Of a stretch of 64,000 nt of DNA, positions 18,021 to 26,763 are shown piece by piece. The stretch's first letter is position 1. Each line of letters opens with the position of its first letter. The position numbers were made by a program, and so were the translations under genes. The notes below the pieces were generated by a model that saw nothing but the letters and a program-made list of their open reading frames with translations, was not told the DNA's origin and ran no database searches. The stretch covers positions 8,789 through 72,788 of the forward strand of contig DFKZ01000036.1 of NCBI GenBank assembly GCA_002373975.1, given 5' to 3'. The stretch is from Lachnospiraceae bacterium UBA3632 (lineage in GTDB: Bacteria > Bacillota > Clostridia > Lachnospirales > Lachnospiraceae).

Positions 18021-20333
18021 TTAGCCTGTTGTTCTTTCAATATCAACGACACCTTCGATGTTCCTGATCTTTTCTACGATCTTTTCAAGCTCTTCTTTTC
18101 CGGATATCTCAAAGGATGTCTGCATCGTGGCAACGCCCTGACGGTTTGTCTTGGTGTTCATCGAAATGATGCTGATATTTTTCTCGGTAAGAGCCTTGGA
18201 TACATCCGCAAGGAGTCCGGTTCTGTCGTTTGCGTATATCTTGATATCCGCAAGATATTTACCGGTGCTCTGGTCCTCGGGATCCTGCCATTCGGCGTCT
18301 ATGAGCCTTACCCTGTCAAGCTCCGGCAGATTCATTATGTTGATACAGTCAGTGCGGTGGATGGATATTCCCCTTCCCCTTGTGACAAAGCCGACTATCT
18401 CGTCTCCCGGAACAGGTGAGCAGCACTTTGAGAATCTTACCGAAAGATCGGTGATCCCCTTTACCACTATACCGCTCCTCAATTTGGAATGGATGGGCCT
18501 GTTTGCACGGGCAGCGGCATTTTCGGCGATTGCTTCGAGCACTTCCTCCTTGGTCATTATCTGCTGGTGATCGGCATCATAGAGCTCTTTGATCTTGTTA
18601 ATGACCTGTCCGTCTTTTAACGCTCCGTGGCCTACGGCGGCAAGCACGCCTTCCCAGTCATGAAGCCCGTATTTTTTGATCAGCTCGTTCTGATATTCCG
18701 GAGTGAGGATCGCATACAGATCGATACCCTTGGACTTGCAATAGCTGAGCAGGTATTCCTTACCCTTGGCAACATTATCTTCCTTAGATTCATTTCTGAA
18801 CCACTGGTTGATCTTGTTCTTGGCCTGAGTGCTCTTTACAAGGCTCAGCCAGTCGCGGCTGGGGCCTTTTGTATTCTGGGATGTTATTACTTCTATGCGG
18901 TCGCCGTTTTTGATCTTGTAGTCGATGGGCACAAGCTTTCCGTTAACCCTTGCTCCCACCATTCTGTTTCCGACAGCGCTGTGAATGCTGTAGGCAAAGT
19001 CGATGGGACATGAGCCTGCGGGAAGGTTCTTAACTTCTCCCGTGGGAGTAAAGCAGTATACGCTCTCCCCGAACAGATCCAGGTCGTTCTTAAGCAGATT
19101 CATGAACTCGCGGTTATCCGACATGTCCCTCTGCCACTCAAGGATCTGACGAAGCCATGAAAGCTTTTCTTCCTCACCGTGAACGGTGCCCGTTCCCGCG
19201 GAAGTCTCTTTATATTTCCAATGGGCCGCGATACCGTATTCCGCAGCCTTATGCATTTCGAAGGTTCTGATCTGTATCTCGAAGGGCTGGCCGCTGGAGC
19301 CGATAAGCGTCGTGTGCAGCGACTGATACATATTCGGCTTGGGCATTGCTATATAATCTTTGAATCTTCCCGGTATGGGCTTGTACATCTCGTGGATAAC
19401 ACCCAGGGCTGCATAGCAGTCCTTAACGGTGTCAACGATTATCCTTACCGCAAAAAGATCATATATCTGATCCAGGGTTTTATTCTGATTCTTCATCTTT
19501 TTGTAGATGGAAAAGAAGTGCTTTACTCTTCCGTCCACAGTTGCCTTAATGCCCGCATTTTTGATGTGCTCGGCCACTTCGGCGATTATTCCCTTTATGT
19601 ATTCCTCTCTCTCGGTACGTCCCATTTCGATCTTCTGGGAAAGATCCTTGAATGCCTCGGGATCGAGATACATAAGAGAAAGGTCGTCCAGCTCGACTTT
19701 GATCTTGCTGATACCGAGCCTCTGCGCGATGGGACAGTATATTTCCTGTGTCTCTCTCGCTATCCTTATCTGGCTCTCGGGGCTCTGATACTGGAGAGTG
19801 CGCATGTTGTGCAGGCGGTCGGCAAGCTTGATCATGATAACGCGGATATCCTTAGCCATGGCAAGGAACATCTTTCTAAGGTTCTCCGCCTGCATCTCAA
19901 GCTTTGCATCCGACTGATCGATAGATGCCTGAAGAGGCAGCTTTTCCAGCTTTGTAACGCCGTCGACAAGTATCGCAACATCCTCTCCGAAATCCCTTTT
20001 CAGGTCATCCTCCGTCATGACGGTATCTTCCACCACATCGTGAAGAAGACCTGCGGCGATGGTCTCTTTGTCCATCTCGAGCTGCGCAAGTATGATGGCT
20101 ACATTAAGGGGATGAATGATGTATGGCTCACCCGATTTCCTGAACTGATTCTTATGAGCAGTGCTGGCTGTGTTATAAGCCTTTTCTATCATGGAGATAT
20201 CATCGCTGGGATGGTATTCCTTGACAGCACTGATAAGCTTCGCATAAAGTTCATCAGGCGAAACAAAATCCTCGTATTTAGTTATATGACCGGTGTCAAT
20301 TGCAGCGCTGCTGACAATCTTTTCCTCGTCCAT
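18021..20333 (-). CDS. rel: Bifunctional (p)ppGpp synthetase/hydrolase Rel
   Basis: A 770-aa Rel/SpoT protein that makes and degrades the stringent-response alarmone. Domains in order: HD hydrolase (about 45-200, with GLLHDVVEDT and ADRLHNMRT), synthetase (about 235-370, with GRFKDYIAMPKPNMYQSLH), TGS (about 405-465), helical and Cys-containing linker (FSKCCSPVPGDEI), and ACT (about 695-770). The RFKD version of the synthetase motif is the one associated with bifunctional enzymes. The ATG has AAGGAG 6 nt upstream. Position after apt is the classic Gram-positive apt-rel order. Confidence 0.97.
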   Translation of the reverse strand: MDEEKIVSSAAIDTGHITKYEDFVSPDELYAKLISAVKEYHPSDDISMIEKAYNTASTAHKNQFRKSGEPYIIHPLNVAIILAQLEMDKETIAAGLLHDVVEDTVMTEDDLKRDFGEDVAILVDGVTKLEKLPLQASIDQSDAKLEMQAENLRKMFLAMAKDIRVIMIKLADRLHNMRTLQYQSPESQIRIARETQEIYCPIAQRLGISKIKVELDDLSLMYLDPEAFKDLSQKIEMGRTEREEYIKGIIAEVAEHIKNAGIKATVDGRVKHFFSIYKKMKNQNKTLDQIYDLFAVRIIVDTVKDCYAALGVIHEMYKPIPGRFKDYIAMPKPNMYQSLHTTLIGSSGQPFEIQIRTFEMHKAAEYGIAAHWKYKETSAGTGTVHGEEEKLSWLRQILEWQRDMSDNREFMNLLKNDLDLFGESVYCFTPTGEVKNLPAGSCPIDFAYSIHSAVGNRMVGARVNGKLVPIDYKIKNGDRIEVITSQNTKGPSRDWLSLVKSTQAKNKINQWFRNESKEDNVAKGKEYLLSYCKSKGIDLYAILTPEYQNELIKKYGLHDWEGVLAAVGHGALKDGQVINKIKELYDADHQQIMTKEEVLEAIAENAAARANRPIHSKLRSGIVVKGITDLSVRFSKCCSPVPGDEIVGFVTRGRGISIHRTDCINIMNLPELDRVRLIDAEWQDPEDQSTGKYLADIKIYANDRTGLLADVSKALTEKNISIISMNTKTNRQGVATMQTSFEISGKEELEKIVEKIRNIEGVVDIERTTG

Positions 20334-20387
20334 ATAAACTCCTTATCCGTTACTCCCGGTATATTTTTACCCGGTTACCGTGACCGG

Positions 20388-20912
20388 TTACTTTCCTTCG
20401 TAAGTGATAGCGGCATCAAGTCTGTATCCGCTGATCTTTTCTCTTCCTTTGAGACCTGCAAGCTCGATCAGCACCACTACTCCCACTACTTCTCCGCCAA
20501 GCTTTTCCACAAGGTCGATCATGGCCTTGGTGGTTCCGCCGGTAGCGATAAGGTCATCCACCAAAAGCACCTTCTGGCCGGGCTTGATGCTGTTTTTGTG
20601 GATCTCTATAGTGGCACTTCCGTACTCCAGATCATAGGAGGTCTCAATGGTCTCGCAGGGAAGCTTGCCTTTTTTCCTGATAAGATGAAAAGGCTTTTTG
20701 AGATTGTATGCTATGGGAGCTCCGAATATGAATCCCCTCGACTCCGCACCGACCACACAGTCTATTTCCAGATCCTTAACAAGATCCTGCATTGTGTCGA
20801 TGGCAAGCTGGAATCCTTCAGCATCCTCAAGCACGCTTGTGACATCCCTGAAAATGATCCCTTTCTCCGGGAAATCCGGAATGCTTCTGATGTACTCCTC
20901 AAGTTTTTTCAT
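20388..20912 (-). CDS. apt: Adenine phosphoribosyltransferase
   Basis: A 174-aa purine salvage enzyme that makes AMP from adenine and PRPP. The PRPP loop VLLVDDLIATGGTT (about 117-130) and the ESRGFIFGAPIAYNL segment (about 57-71) are characteristic. The start has GAGGAGG 8 nt upstream. It precedes rel by 54 bp, a conserved gene pair in Firmicutes. An intrinsic terminator (20939-20974) separates it from the SEC-C gene, so apt-rel probably has its own promoter in the short interval. Confidence 0.96.
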   Translation of the reverse strand: MKKLEEYIRSIPDFPEKGIIFRDVTSVLEDAEGFQLAIDTMQDLVKDLEIDCVVGAESRGFIFGAPIAYNLKKPFHLIRKKGKLPCETIETSYDLEYGSATIEIHKNSIKPGQKVLLVDDLIATGGTTKAMIDLVEKLGGEVVGVVVLIELAGLKGREKISGYRLDAAITYEGK

Positions 20913-20938
20913 TAAAATATTCCTCCTCGAATTAAGCG

Positions 20939-20974
20939 AAAAAGAGGCTTTCCCATCAAGCGGGAGCAGCCCCT
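20939..20974 (-). terminator. Rho-independent terminator after the SEC-C gene
   Basis: On the minus strand the sequence AGGGGCT, GC, TCCC, a 7-nt loop, GGGA, A, AGCCTCT folds into a two-part stem (one G-T wobble) and is followed by five T. It lies between the stop of the SEC-C gene and the apt start. Confidence 0.75.
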
Positions 20975-20993
20975 TTAGGCGTGGTAACCCCTT

Positions 20994-21497
20994 TTATTTC
21001 CTGCCGCAGCACTTTTTGTACTTCTTACCGCTTCCGCAAGGGCAGGGATCGTTGGGATAGATCTTGGGATCCTTAACGATAGTGGTGGATGATTTCTGCT
21101 CTTTGTAAAGAGCCTTTCTCTCCTCTTCGCTGTAGATGGCCTCCCACTCGGGAAGATTGTAAAGCCAGTCTGCATCGGCGCCTACCATGTTCTTGTAAAG
21201 CAGCGCTTTGTCAAAGCCCAGCTGTACTTCGGTATCCTCGTCCATCTCCTCGATAGGGTTCTTTTCCTTAAGGCTGTCGTTGATACCGTCAAGGAAGCCC
21301 GTCATTGTAAGGATGGAGACATTGTACTTTTCGGCAAGTTCCTTAACGGTTCCCTTAACTACCTCATCGGGATTCTGAAGGAGCTGGATGTAGATCTCTT
21401 TCTCGTCCTGAAAGTACTTTGCCCAGAGAGCCTGAAGCTTATGCTGATCAAGATTCTCGTTATACGCTTCTTCGCGCCATTGTTCCAAAAGTGACAT
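20994..21497 (-). CDS. SEC-C metal-binding motif protein
   Basis: A 167-aa protein ending in a classic SEC-C zinc motif, DPCPCGSGKKYKKCCGRK, as found at the SecA C-terminus. The first about 140 residues are helical and acidic and do not match a family I can name. Such proteins may bind ribosome or SecB-like partners through the zinc tail, but the function is not known. It has its own strong promoter (21547-21575) and terminator, so it looks monocistronic. The start has GAGGAAA 6 nt upstream. Confidence 0.88.
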   Translation of the reverse strand: MSLLEQWREEAYNENLDQHKLQALWAKYFQDEKEIYIQLLQNPDEVVKGTVKELAEKYNVSILTMTGFLDGINDSLKEKNPIEEMDEDTEVQLGFDKALLYKNMVGADADWLYNLPEWEAIYSEEERKALYKEQKSSTTIVKDPKIYPNDPCPCGSGKKYKKCCGRK

Positions 21498-21546
21498 ATA
21501 TTTTTCCTCGCATTTTTATTGATTGTTTAGAATAAACACAACATAT

Positions 21547-21575
21547 AGTATATAACACTTTTTCCTATCAATCAA
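21547..21575 (-). promoter_or_regulatory. Sigma-A promoter of the SEC-C gene
   Basis: -35 TTGATT (21570-21575), 17-bp spacer, -10 TATACT (21547-21552) on the minus strand, about 50 nt before the SEC-C start codon. Confidence 0.7.
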
Positions 21576-21588
21576 GCCTTATGCACTA

Positions 21589-21635
21589 TTGACAAATAAG
21601 CCCGGTCAAGTTTTATCTATTTAGCCAATTGACCG
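21589..21635 (+). promoter_or_regulatory. dprA promoter with an overlapping CGGTCAA/TTGACCG dyad
   Basis: -35 TTGACA (21589-21594) and a -10 at TTTATC or TTATCT (21612-21618; spacer 17-18) face dprA. A perfect 7-bp inverted repeat, CGGTCAA (21603-21609) and TTGACCG (21629-21635), flanks the -10, and a further CCGGTCA lies at about 21666. This could be an operator; the binding protein is unknown. Confidence 0.55.
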
Positions 21636-21729
21636 ATCCGGCCCCGCTGATTATCATTTTTAATAACCGGTCATGGTACGGGCGTTCGCCCGGGTAAATA
21701 CCCATTCAGAAACAAAGGAATGATAAAAT

Positions 21730-22929
21730 ATGGTTGATTTTGCTGAAGAAAAGCGCTTTATGGAGCTTCTATGCTCTGTTAAGGGGCTTAACGGTTCGGT
21801 GGGACACAGTCTTATCGAATATTTCGGATCTGCCAAAAACATTTTTGATGCAGATGACAAAACCCTCTCGGGAATGCTCTCTCCCGGCCTTTTCAAAAGT
21901 TTTTCCGCATTAAGGCGCGCCCTCTTGTCTGCGGATAAAGATATTGAAAAAAAGGCCGCTTCCGATCACTCACCGGATGGTATAAATTTCATAACCTTTA
22001 AAGAACCCGGATTTCCGGAAAAGCTCTCCGAGATACCGGATGCGCCTGTTGGGCTGTGGTATATCGGATCACTTCCTGCTTCCGATATACCTTCAGTGGC
22101 TGTGATAGGAGCCAGAGAATGCTCGTCCTACGGCGAGTGCGTAGCCAAAGGCTTAGGCGCCGCTTTGGGCAGAGCAAAGGTGCAGGTGATAAGCGGAATG
22201 GCCCGCGGCATTGACGGCATAAGCCAGCAGGCCGCATGGGACGAGGGCGGGCTCTCATACGGTGTGCTGGGATCCGGAGCAGATGTGTGTTATCCCCCAT
22301 CCAATCGCAGGCTGTATGACTCCCTTCGCCTGAGCGGAGGGATCATATCAATATATCCCCCGGGAGAAATGGCACTGCCTCAGAATTTCCCTCCCCGTAA
22401 CCGCATTGTAAGCGGGCTGGCCGATGCCGTGGTAGTGGTGGAGGCCAGGCAGAAAAGCGGAACTCTTATCACTGTTGATATGGCACTTGAACAGGGGCGC
22501 GAGGTATATGCGGTACCCGGGCGCATCACCGACAGATTAAGCGACGGATGCAACGGTCTTATCGGCCAGGGAGCGAATGTGTTTCTCTCTCCTGATATCT
22601 TTCTGGCTGAGCTTGCGGAAATTATCAGCGCAAAAAAAAACGGCGTACCGCCTGCCCGTGAAGAGCGCATCAAAAGAAAAATCTCCTGCTCCGCAAGAAT
22701 AAAAAAACTTCACAGGGAGTACTCCGGTTCCCGCAAGCTGCCTCCGGGGCTCTCTGATGATGAAGCCAAAGTGCTCTCCGTTCTGGGCCTTACCCCCATG
22801 AGCGCACAGGATATCATGGACAGGCTTAAGGAATACGACTATCCCGCCGTCTCTATGATACTCATGCAGCTGCTTATCGAAGGCCATGCCGTGCAGGTGG
22901 GTCAGGGAAGCTTTGTAAGGAATTACTGA
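21730..22929 (+). CDS. dprA: DNA processing protein DprA/Smf
   Basis: A 399-aa protein that loads RecA onto incoming single-stranded DNA in natural transformation. It shows an N-terminal helical domain, the Rossmann-like DprA core (VAVIGARECSSYG, GMARGIDGISQQAA, GSGADVCYPP, FPPRNRIVSGL, about 125-300) and a C-terminal winged helix (about 335-398). Start: ATG with AAGGA 10 nt upstream. It is followed 17 nt later by yifB, and the two form the only two-gene plus-strand operon in the window. dprA is also common in non-competent bacteria, so presence alone does not prove competence. Confidence 0.95.
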   Translation: MVDFAEEKRFMELLCSVKGLNGSVGHSLIEYFGSAKNIFDADDKTLSGMLSPGLFKSFSALRRALLSADKDIEKKAASDHSPDGINFITFKEPGFPEKLSEIPDAPVGLWYIGSLPASDIPSVAVIGARECSSYGECVAKGLGAALGRAKVQVISGMARGIDGISQQAAWDEGGLSYGVLGSGADVCYPPSNRRLYDSLRLSGGIISIYPPGEMALPQNFPPRNRIVSGLADAVVVVEARQKSGTLITVDMALEQGREVYAVPGRITDRLSDGCNGLIGQGANVFLSPDIFLAELAEIISAKKNGVPPAREERIKRKISCSARIKKLHREYSGSRKLPPGLSDDEAKVLSVLGLTPMSAQDIMDRLKEYDYPAVSMILMQLLIEGHAVQVGQGSFVRNY

Positions 22930-22946
22930 AAAGAAAGGAAATGCCA

Positions 22947-24491
22947 ATGTACAGCAACATTGTATCAGGCGCTCTTCAGGGCGTAAGATCCGTGCTTGTA
23001 AACGTGGAAGTGGATGTATCTTCGGGAATCCCTCTTTTTGCCATGGTGGGATGCCCCGGAAGCGAAGTGCGCGAATCAAAAGAAAGGGTGTGGGCCGCCT
23101 TTAAAAACTCTCAGCTTCCCATGCCTGTATCAAGGATAACCGTCAACCTGTCCCCCGCGGATATGCATAAAGAGGGAACATCATACGATCTGCCAATAGC
23201 CATAGGGATCCTTGAGAGCTCCGAAGTCATACCGGCCGGGAGTTCCGATAATATACTCTTTCTCGGGGAGCTGGGACTAAACGGTGAGATCCGCCCCGTA
23301 AGAGGAGTGCTTCCCATAGTTACCGAAGCGGCAAAAAGAGGGATCAAAGAATGCATAATACCTGCAGGAAATTCCGCAGAGGGAGCCATTGTTCCCGGCG
23401 TCATCATCCGCGGAGCCGAAAGCCTTACGCAGGTGCTGGAATATCTTAGATCACCTTCGGAGGAAAAGCTTCCGAGGGAGCCGGTATACTCCTTCAATAA
23501 CGACTCTCCTGAAGGCTCATCTGCGGAATATGAAGAAGATTTTGCCGATGTAAACGGTCAGGATGCTGCAAAAAGAGCCGCAATGATATCGGCTGCAGGC
23601 TTTCACAGTTTCCTGATGACAGGCCCTCCCGGAGTGGGCAAATCTCTTATCGCCAAAAGGATACCCTCCATAATGCCCCCTCTTTCCCGGGAGGAGAGCC
23701 TGGAGGTTACCACCATATACAGCGTGGCGGGAAAGCTTCCTCCCGGCAGCACTCTTATCAGAAAACGCGGCTTTGAAAGTCCTCATCATACCGTCACACT
23801 TCCGGCCCTTATCGGCGGAGGGCAGAATCCGCGCCCCGGAGCCATATCCCTGGCGCACCGTTCGGTACTCTTTCTGGATGAGCTGACTGAGTTTGACAGA
23901 AAAGCCATCGACAGCTTAAGGCAACCCCTCGAAGACCATGAGGTACACATCTCGCGGGCAAGATACAGCATCAGCTATCCCGCGGACTTTCTGCTTGTAT
24001 GCGCCATGAACCCCTGCCCCTGCGGTTATTATCCCGACAGGAATAAATGCAGATGCACGGATAATGCAATACGAAAATACCTCGGCAGAGTATCGGGACC
24101 GATCCTTGACAGGATAGATCTGTGCGTGCAAATGAACCCCGTATCCATAAAAGATATCTCAGCAGGGAAGAACGGGATCACAAGCGCTGAAATGAGAAGC
24201 AGGGTCATTCTCGCAAGAATAGCACAAAAAAAGCGATATGAAGGAACTTCATACCGCTTTAATTCCGAAATTAAAGGATCCGATCTGGAAAAGTACTGCC
24301 CCCTTAATGAGGACGAAAAAACTTTTCTCGGGGAGATGTTCGATAAGCTTGGGCTCAGTGTGCGCTCATATCACCGGATCATCAGGGTTGCAAGGACCAT
24401 CGCCGATATCGAGGGGAGCGATCCCATCCTCCGCGAACATATCCTTGAAGCCGCTTCCTACAGACCGAATTTCGAATACTGGATGACCTAG
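22947..24491 (+). CDS. YifB/ComM-type Mg-chelatase-like AAA+ ATPase
   Basis: A 514-aa hexameric AAA+ protein. It has an N-terminal Lon-like fold (about 1-190), Walker A GPPGVGKSLIAKR, Walker B LFLDELTEF, a Cys-rich strand (CAMNPCPCGYYPDRNKCRC) and a Mg-chelatase C-terminal domain. ComM homologues act as branch-migration helicases in transformation. I moved the start to the ATG at 22947 (MYSNIVSGALQG), because GAAAGGAA is 7 nt upstream of it but only 2 nt from the ATG at 22941. Its stop overlaps the convergent pilT stop by 4 bp. Confidence 0.92.
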   Translation: MYSNIVSGALQGVRSVLVNVEVDVSSGIPLFAMVGCPGSEVRESKERVWAAFKNSQLPMPVSRITVNLSPADMHKEGTSYDLPIAIGILESSEVIPAGSSDNILFLGELGLNGEIRPVRGVLPIVTEAAKRGIKECIIPAGNSAEGAIVPGVIIRGAESLTQVLEYLRSPSEEKLPREPVYSFNNDSPEGSSAEYEEDFADVNGQDAAKRAAMISAAGFHSFLMTGPPGVGKSLIAKRIPSIMPPLSREESLEVTTIYSVAGKLPPGSTLIRKRGFESPHHTVTLPALIGGGQNPRPGAISLAHRSVLFLDELTEFDRKAIDSLRQPLEDHEVHISRARYSISYPADFLLVCAMNPCPCGYYPDRNKCRCTDNAIRKYLGRVSGPILDRIDLCVQMNPVSIKDISAGKNGITSAEMRSRVILARIAQKKRYEGTSYRFNSEIKGSDLEKYCPLNEDEKTFLGEMFDKLGLSVRSYHRIIRVARTIADIEGSDPILREHILEAASYRPNFEYWMT

Positions 24492-25543
24492 AGCTTCATC
24501 TCCATCGCATCGGGATCCTGTGCAAAGTTAACTGCCTGCTCCCTGTCGATCTTTCCGTCGAAGTAGAGCTGCTGAATAGCTTCATCCATTGTGATCATAC
24601 CCATCTTCCTGTTGGTCTGCATAACGGATGCCAGCTGATGAGACTTACCTTCACGGATAAGGTTTCTAACAGCGTGGTTGGCATGCATTACCTCAAATGC
24701 TGCCACACGGCCTTTACCGTCGGCGGTGGGGATAAGCTGCTGAGATACGACCGCCTCCAGAACGTTGGCAAGCTGTACTCTGATCTGCTGCTGCTGATGA
24801 GGCGGGAATACGTCGATGACACGGTCAACGGTGCTTGCCGCGCCGATGGTGTGCAGAGTTGAAAGCACGAGGTGACCTGTCTCTGCTGCGGTGATCGCAA
24901 CGCTGATGGTCTCAAAGTCTCTCATCTCTCCCACGAGTATAACATCCGGGTCCTCACGGAGAGCCGCACGAAGCGCGCTTGCATAGCTGCTGGAGTCAAG
25001 ACCTATCTCTCTCTGGTTTACCATTGACATCTTGTGCTGATGCAGGTACTCGATAGGATCCTCAAGAGTGATAACGTGCGCATCACGGAAATTGTTTATC
25101 TTATCTATTATAGCTGCCAGTGTGGTGGATTTACCGCTTCCTGTAGGACCGGTAACAAGCACAAGCCCTCTCTTTCTCTGGTAAAGATCCACAACGGAAA
25201 CGGGGAGTCCCAGCTGCTCGGGTGAAGGAACCTGAGTTCCTACAAGACGGAATGCAGCACTGGCGGATCCTCTCTGCTTGTAAAGGTTCACACGATAACG
25301 GCCGACCATGGGGATGGAGAATGACATATCATACTCTCCTCTCTCCTCGAATTTGGCTCTCTGCGCATCAGTTGTGATATTAAGAATAACATCAAGCGTG
25401 TCGGCGGGCATCATTCTCTGGTATTCATCCATGGTGATAAGATTACCGTTAACACGCATCTTGGGCGGAATACCTACTGTGATATGTACATCACTGGCTC
25501 CTGCCTCTTTTGCCTTTTTTAATACTTCCTCAATATCAAGCAT
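24488..25543 (-). CDS. pilT: Type IV pilus retraction ATPase PilT
   Basis: A 351-aa secretion-type ATPase. It has an N-terminal PAS-like region, Walker A GPTGSGKSTT, Asp box ITLEDPIEYLH, Walker B DVILVGEMRD and His box GHLVLSTLHT. Near the C-terminus the retraction-specific motif reads AVRNLIREGK, close to the PilT AIRNLIRE consensus, which favours PilT over PilB or GspE. I chose the ATG at 25541-25543 (GGGGGT 8 nt upstream); a TTG two codons earlier overlaps the previous stop. It is coupled to the HD-domain gene, and no other pilus gene is in the window. Confidence 0.92.
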   Translation of the reverse strand: MLDIEEVLKKAKEAGASDVHITVGIPPKMRVNGNLITMDEYQRMMPADTLDVILNITTDAQRAKFEERGEYDMSFSIPMVGRYRVNLYKQRGSASAAFRLVGTQVPSPEQLGLPVSVVDLYQRKRGLVLVTGPTGSGKSTTLAAIIDKINNFRDAHVITLEDPIEYLHQHKMSMVNQREIGLDSSSYASALRAALREDPDVILVGEMRDFETISVAITAAETGHLVLSTLHTIGAASTVDRVIDVFPPHQQQQIRVQLANVLEAVVSQQLIPTADGKGRVAAFEVMHANHAVRNLIREGKSHQLASVMQTNRKMGMITMDEAIQQLYFDGKIDREQAVNFAQDPDAMEMKL

Positions 25544-25545
25544 TG

Positions 25546-26652
25546 TCAATTACCCCCGGTAACATTTTTTAGTGTATCCGTATCCATTATATATCGGTTA
25601 TCAAGTGTTTTCATGATATCCATAACATATATATCGCTGTTGATCGCAAGAGAAAGATCAAGGATCGAATTATCCTTGAAACACAGTACCATGGGCTGAA
25701 GGATATTGAATGTGTTCTCGGAAAGAACAAGCGCCTTCTCTCCTGTGCTGAGCTCGACACTCACTCCGGGGAAGAGGATATTGACACATCCTATCAGCGC
25801 ATCTACAACATTTTTATCATAGATCTCGGGGTGGTCGATAAATTCCTTTATGGCCTTGACCTCGGATTCGCTCTCACCCGAGAGATTCATTGCGGTCTTC
25901 TCATCATAGACATTTGCTACAAGAAGCACCTTTGCTCCCAGTACCATCTTGTCCATATCGATAGGCATCGGTCTGCCGGCTTCGGTCTCCATCTGAACCC
26001 TCATGGCCTGACTGCACATTCTCTTTATCGCAGTTCCGTTGGTCGCAAAAGCATCTTCTATAACGTCATAATGACGCAGTGTTTCCGCAAAAAGTTCCTG
26101 GCGCTTTTCTACATCTCCGCTTGCTCCGTACATTTCTTCGTTCTTGGACTTAAGCCTTCCGATATCGTGTACCAGCGCCGCAAAAAGAAGCCTTTGCTGA
26201 TCGTCAAGCGGCATATTTAGCGCGTGGGATATCATGGCACAAAGAATGGCCACATTAAGGGAATGCCTTGCCACAAAATCATCGCGGCTGCGAAGATTCT
26301 GGTAGAAGTTGATCTTATTTTCTATATGCCCGTAGCTTCTGATGATCTGCGCGGCAATATTCATGGAATTCTTTGTTTTTCTCTGGGATAAGATCAGTCC
26401 CAGTTCATCCTGAATGGATGCAACCATCATTGTCTGGAAGCGCTCGAATTCTCTGTCTTCCTCCGACATAGGCGGAAGCGGTTCGGCGGGCTCGAGAATG
26501 TATATTCCCAACAATCCGAAGTTTTTAACACTCTCTATCGCTGCACTTGACAGCTGTGAATCACGGTCAAACAGAAGGACTCCCGTTTTGGAATAAATCG
26601 GTCTGGCAAGCCTCATGCCCACCTTCAGGTTTTCCATTTTTACGAATTTCAT
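25546..26652 (-). CDS. HD-domain protein with PilZ/HD-GYP-like layout
   Basis: A 368-aa protein with an N-terminal segment typical of HD-GYP proteins (VGMRLARPIYSKTGVLLF, about 10-28), then an HD phosphohydrolase domain with HSLNVAILCAMISHAL and ALVHDIGRL (about 135-175). The GYP signature is not intact, so c-di-GMP hydrolysis is doubtful. A C-terminal domain ends in short beta strands. The gene shares a TGA/TTG junction with pilT, so the two are made together, suggesting a role in controlling pilus retraction. It has its own promoter (26713-26742). Confidence 0.75.
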   Translation of the reverse strand: MKFVKMENLKVGMRLARPIYSKTGVLLFDRDSQLSSAAIESVKNFGLLGIYILEPAEPLPPMSEEDREFERFQTMMVASIQDELGLILSQRKTKNSMNIAAQIIRSYGHIENKINFYQNLRSRDDFVARHSLNVAILCAMISHALNMPLDDQQRLLFAALVHDIGRLKSKNEEMYGASGDVEKRQELFAETLRHYDVIEDAFATNGTAIKRMCSQAMRVQMETEAGRPMPIDMDKMVLGAKVLLVANVYDEKTAMNLSGESESEVKAIKEFIDHPEIYDKNVVDALIGCVNILFPGVSVELSTGEKALVLSENTFNILQPMVLCFKDNSILDLSLAINSDIYVMDIMKTLDNRYIMDTDTLKNVTGGN

Positions 26653-26712
26653 TTTCTATCTCCGATTGGCATTCTGTTTATTTTGAAACCGCAAAAAAAC
26701 GCTTACTCAAAA

Positions 26713-26742
26713 ATTATAACCTAAATAAATGCATAAAATCAA
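26713..26742 (-). promoter_or_regulatory. Sigma-A promoter of the HD-pilT operon
   Basis: -35 TTGATT (26737-26742), 18-bp spacer, perfect -10 TATAAT (26713-26718) on the minus strand, about 60 nt before the start codon at 26652. Confidence 0.75.
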
Positions 26743-26763
26743 TAGATTTTGCGACAAAGTGCA

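Noticed and set aside
19179..20915. A 578-codon open frame on the plus strand opposite rel and apt
   Set aside because: It is antisense to two certain genes, has no ribosome binding site and gives a protein without recognisable domains; it mirrors the rel codon pattern.
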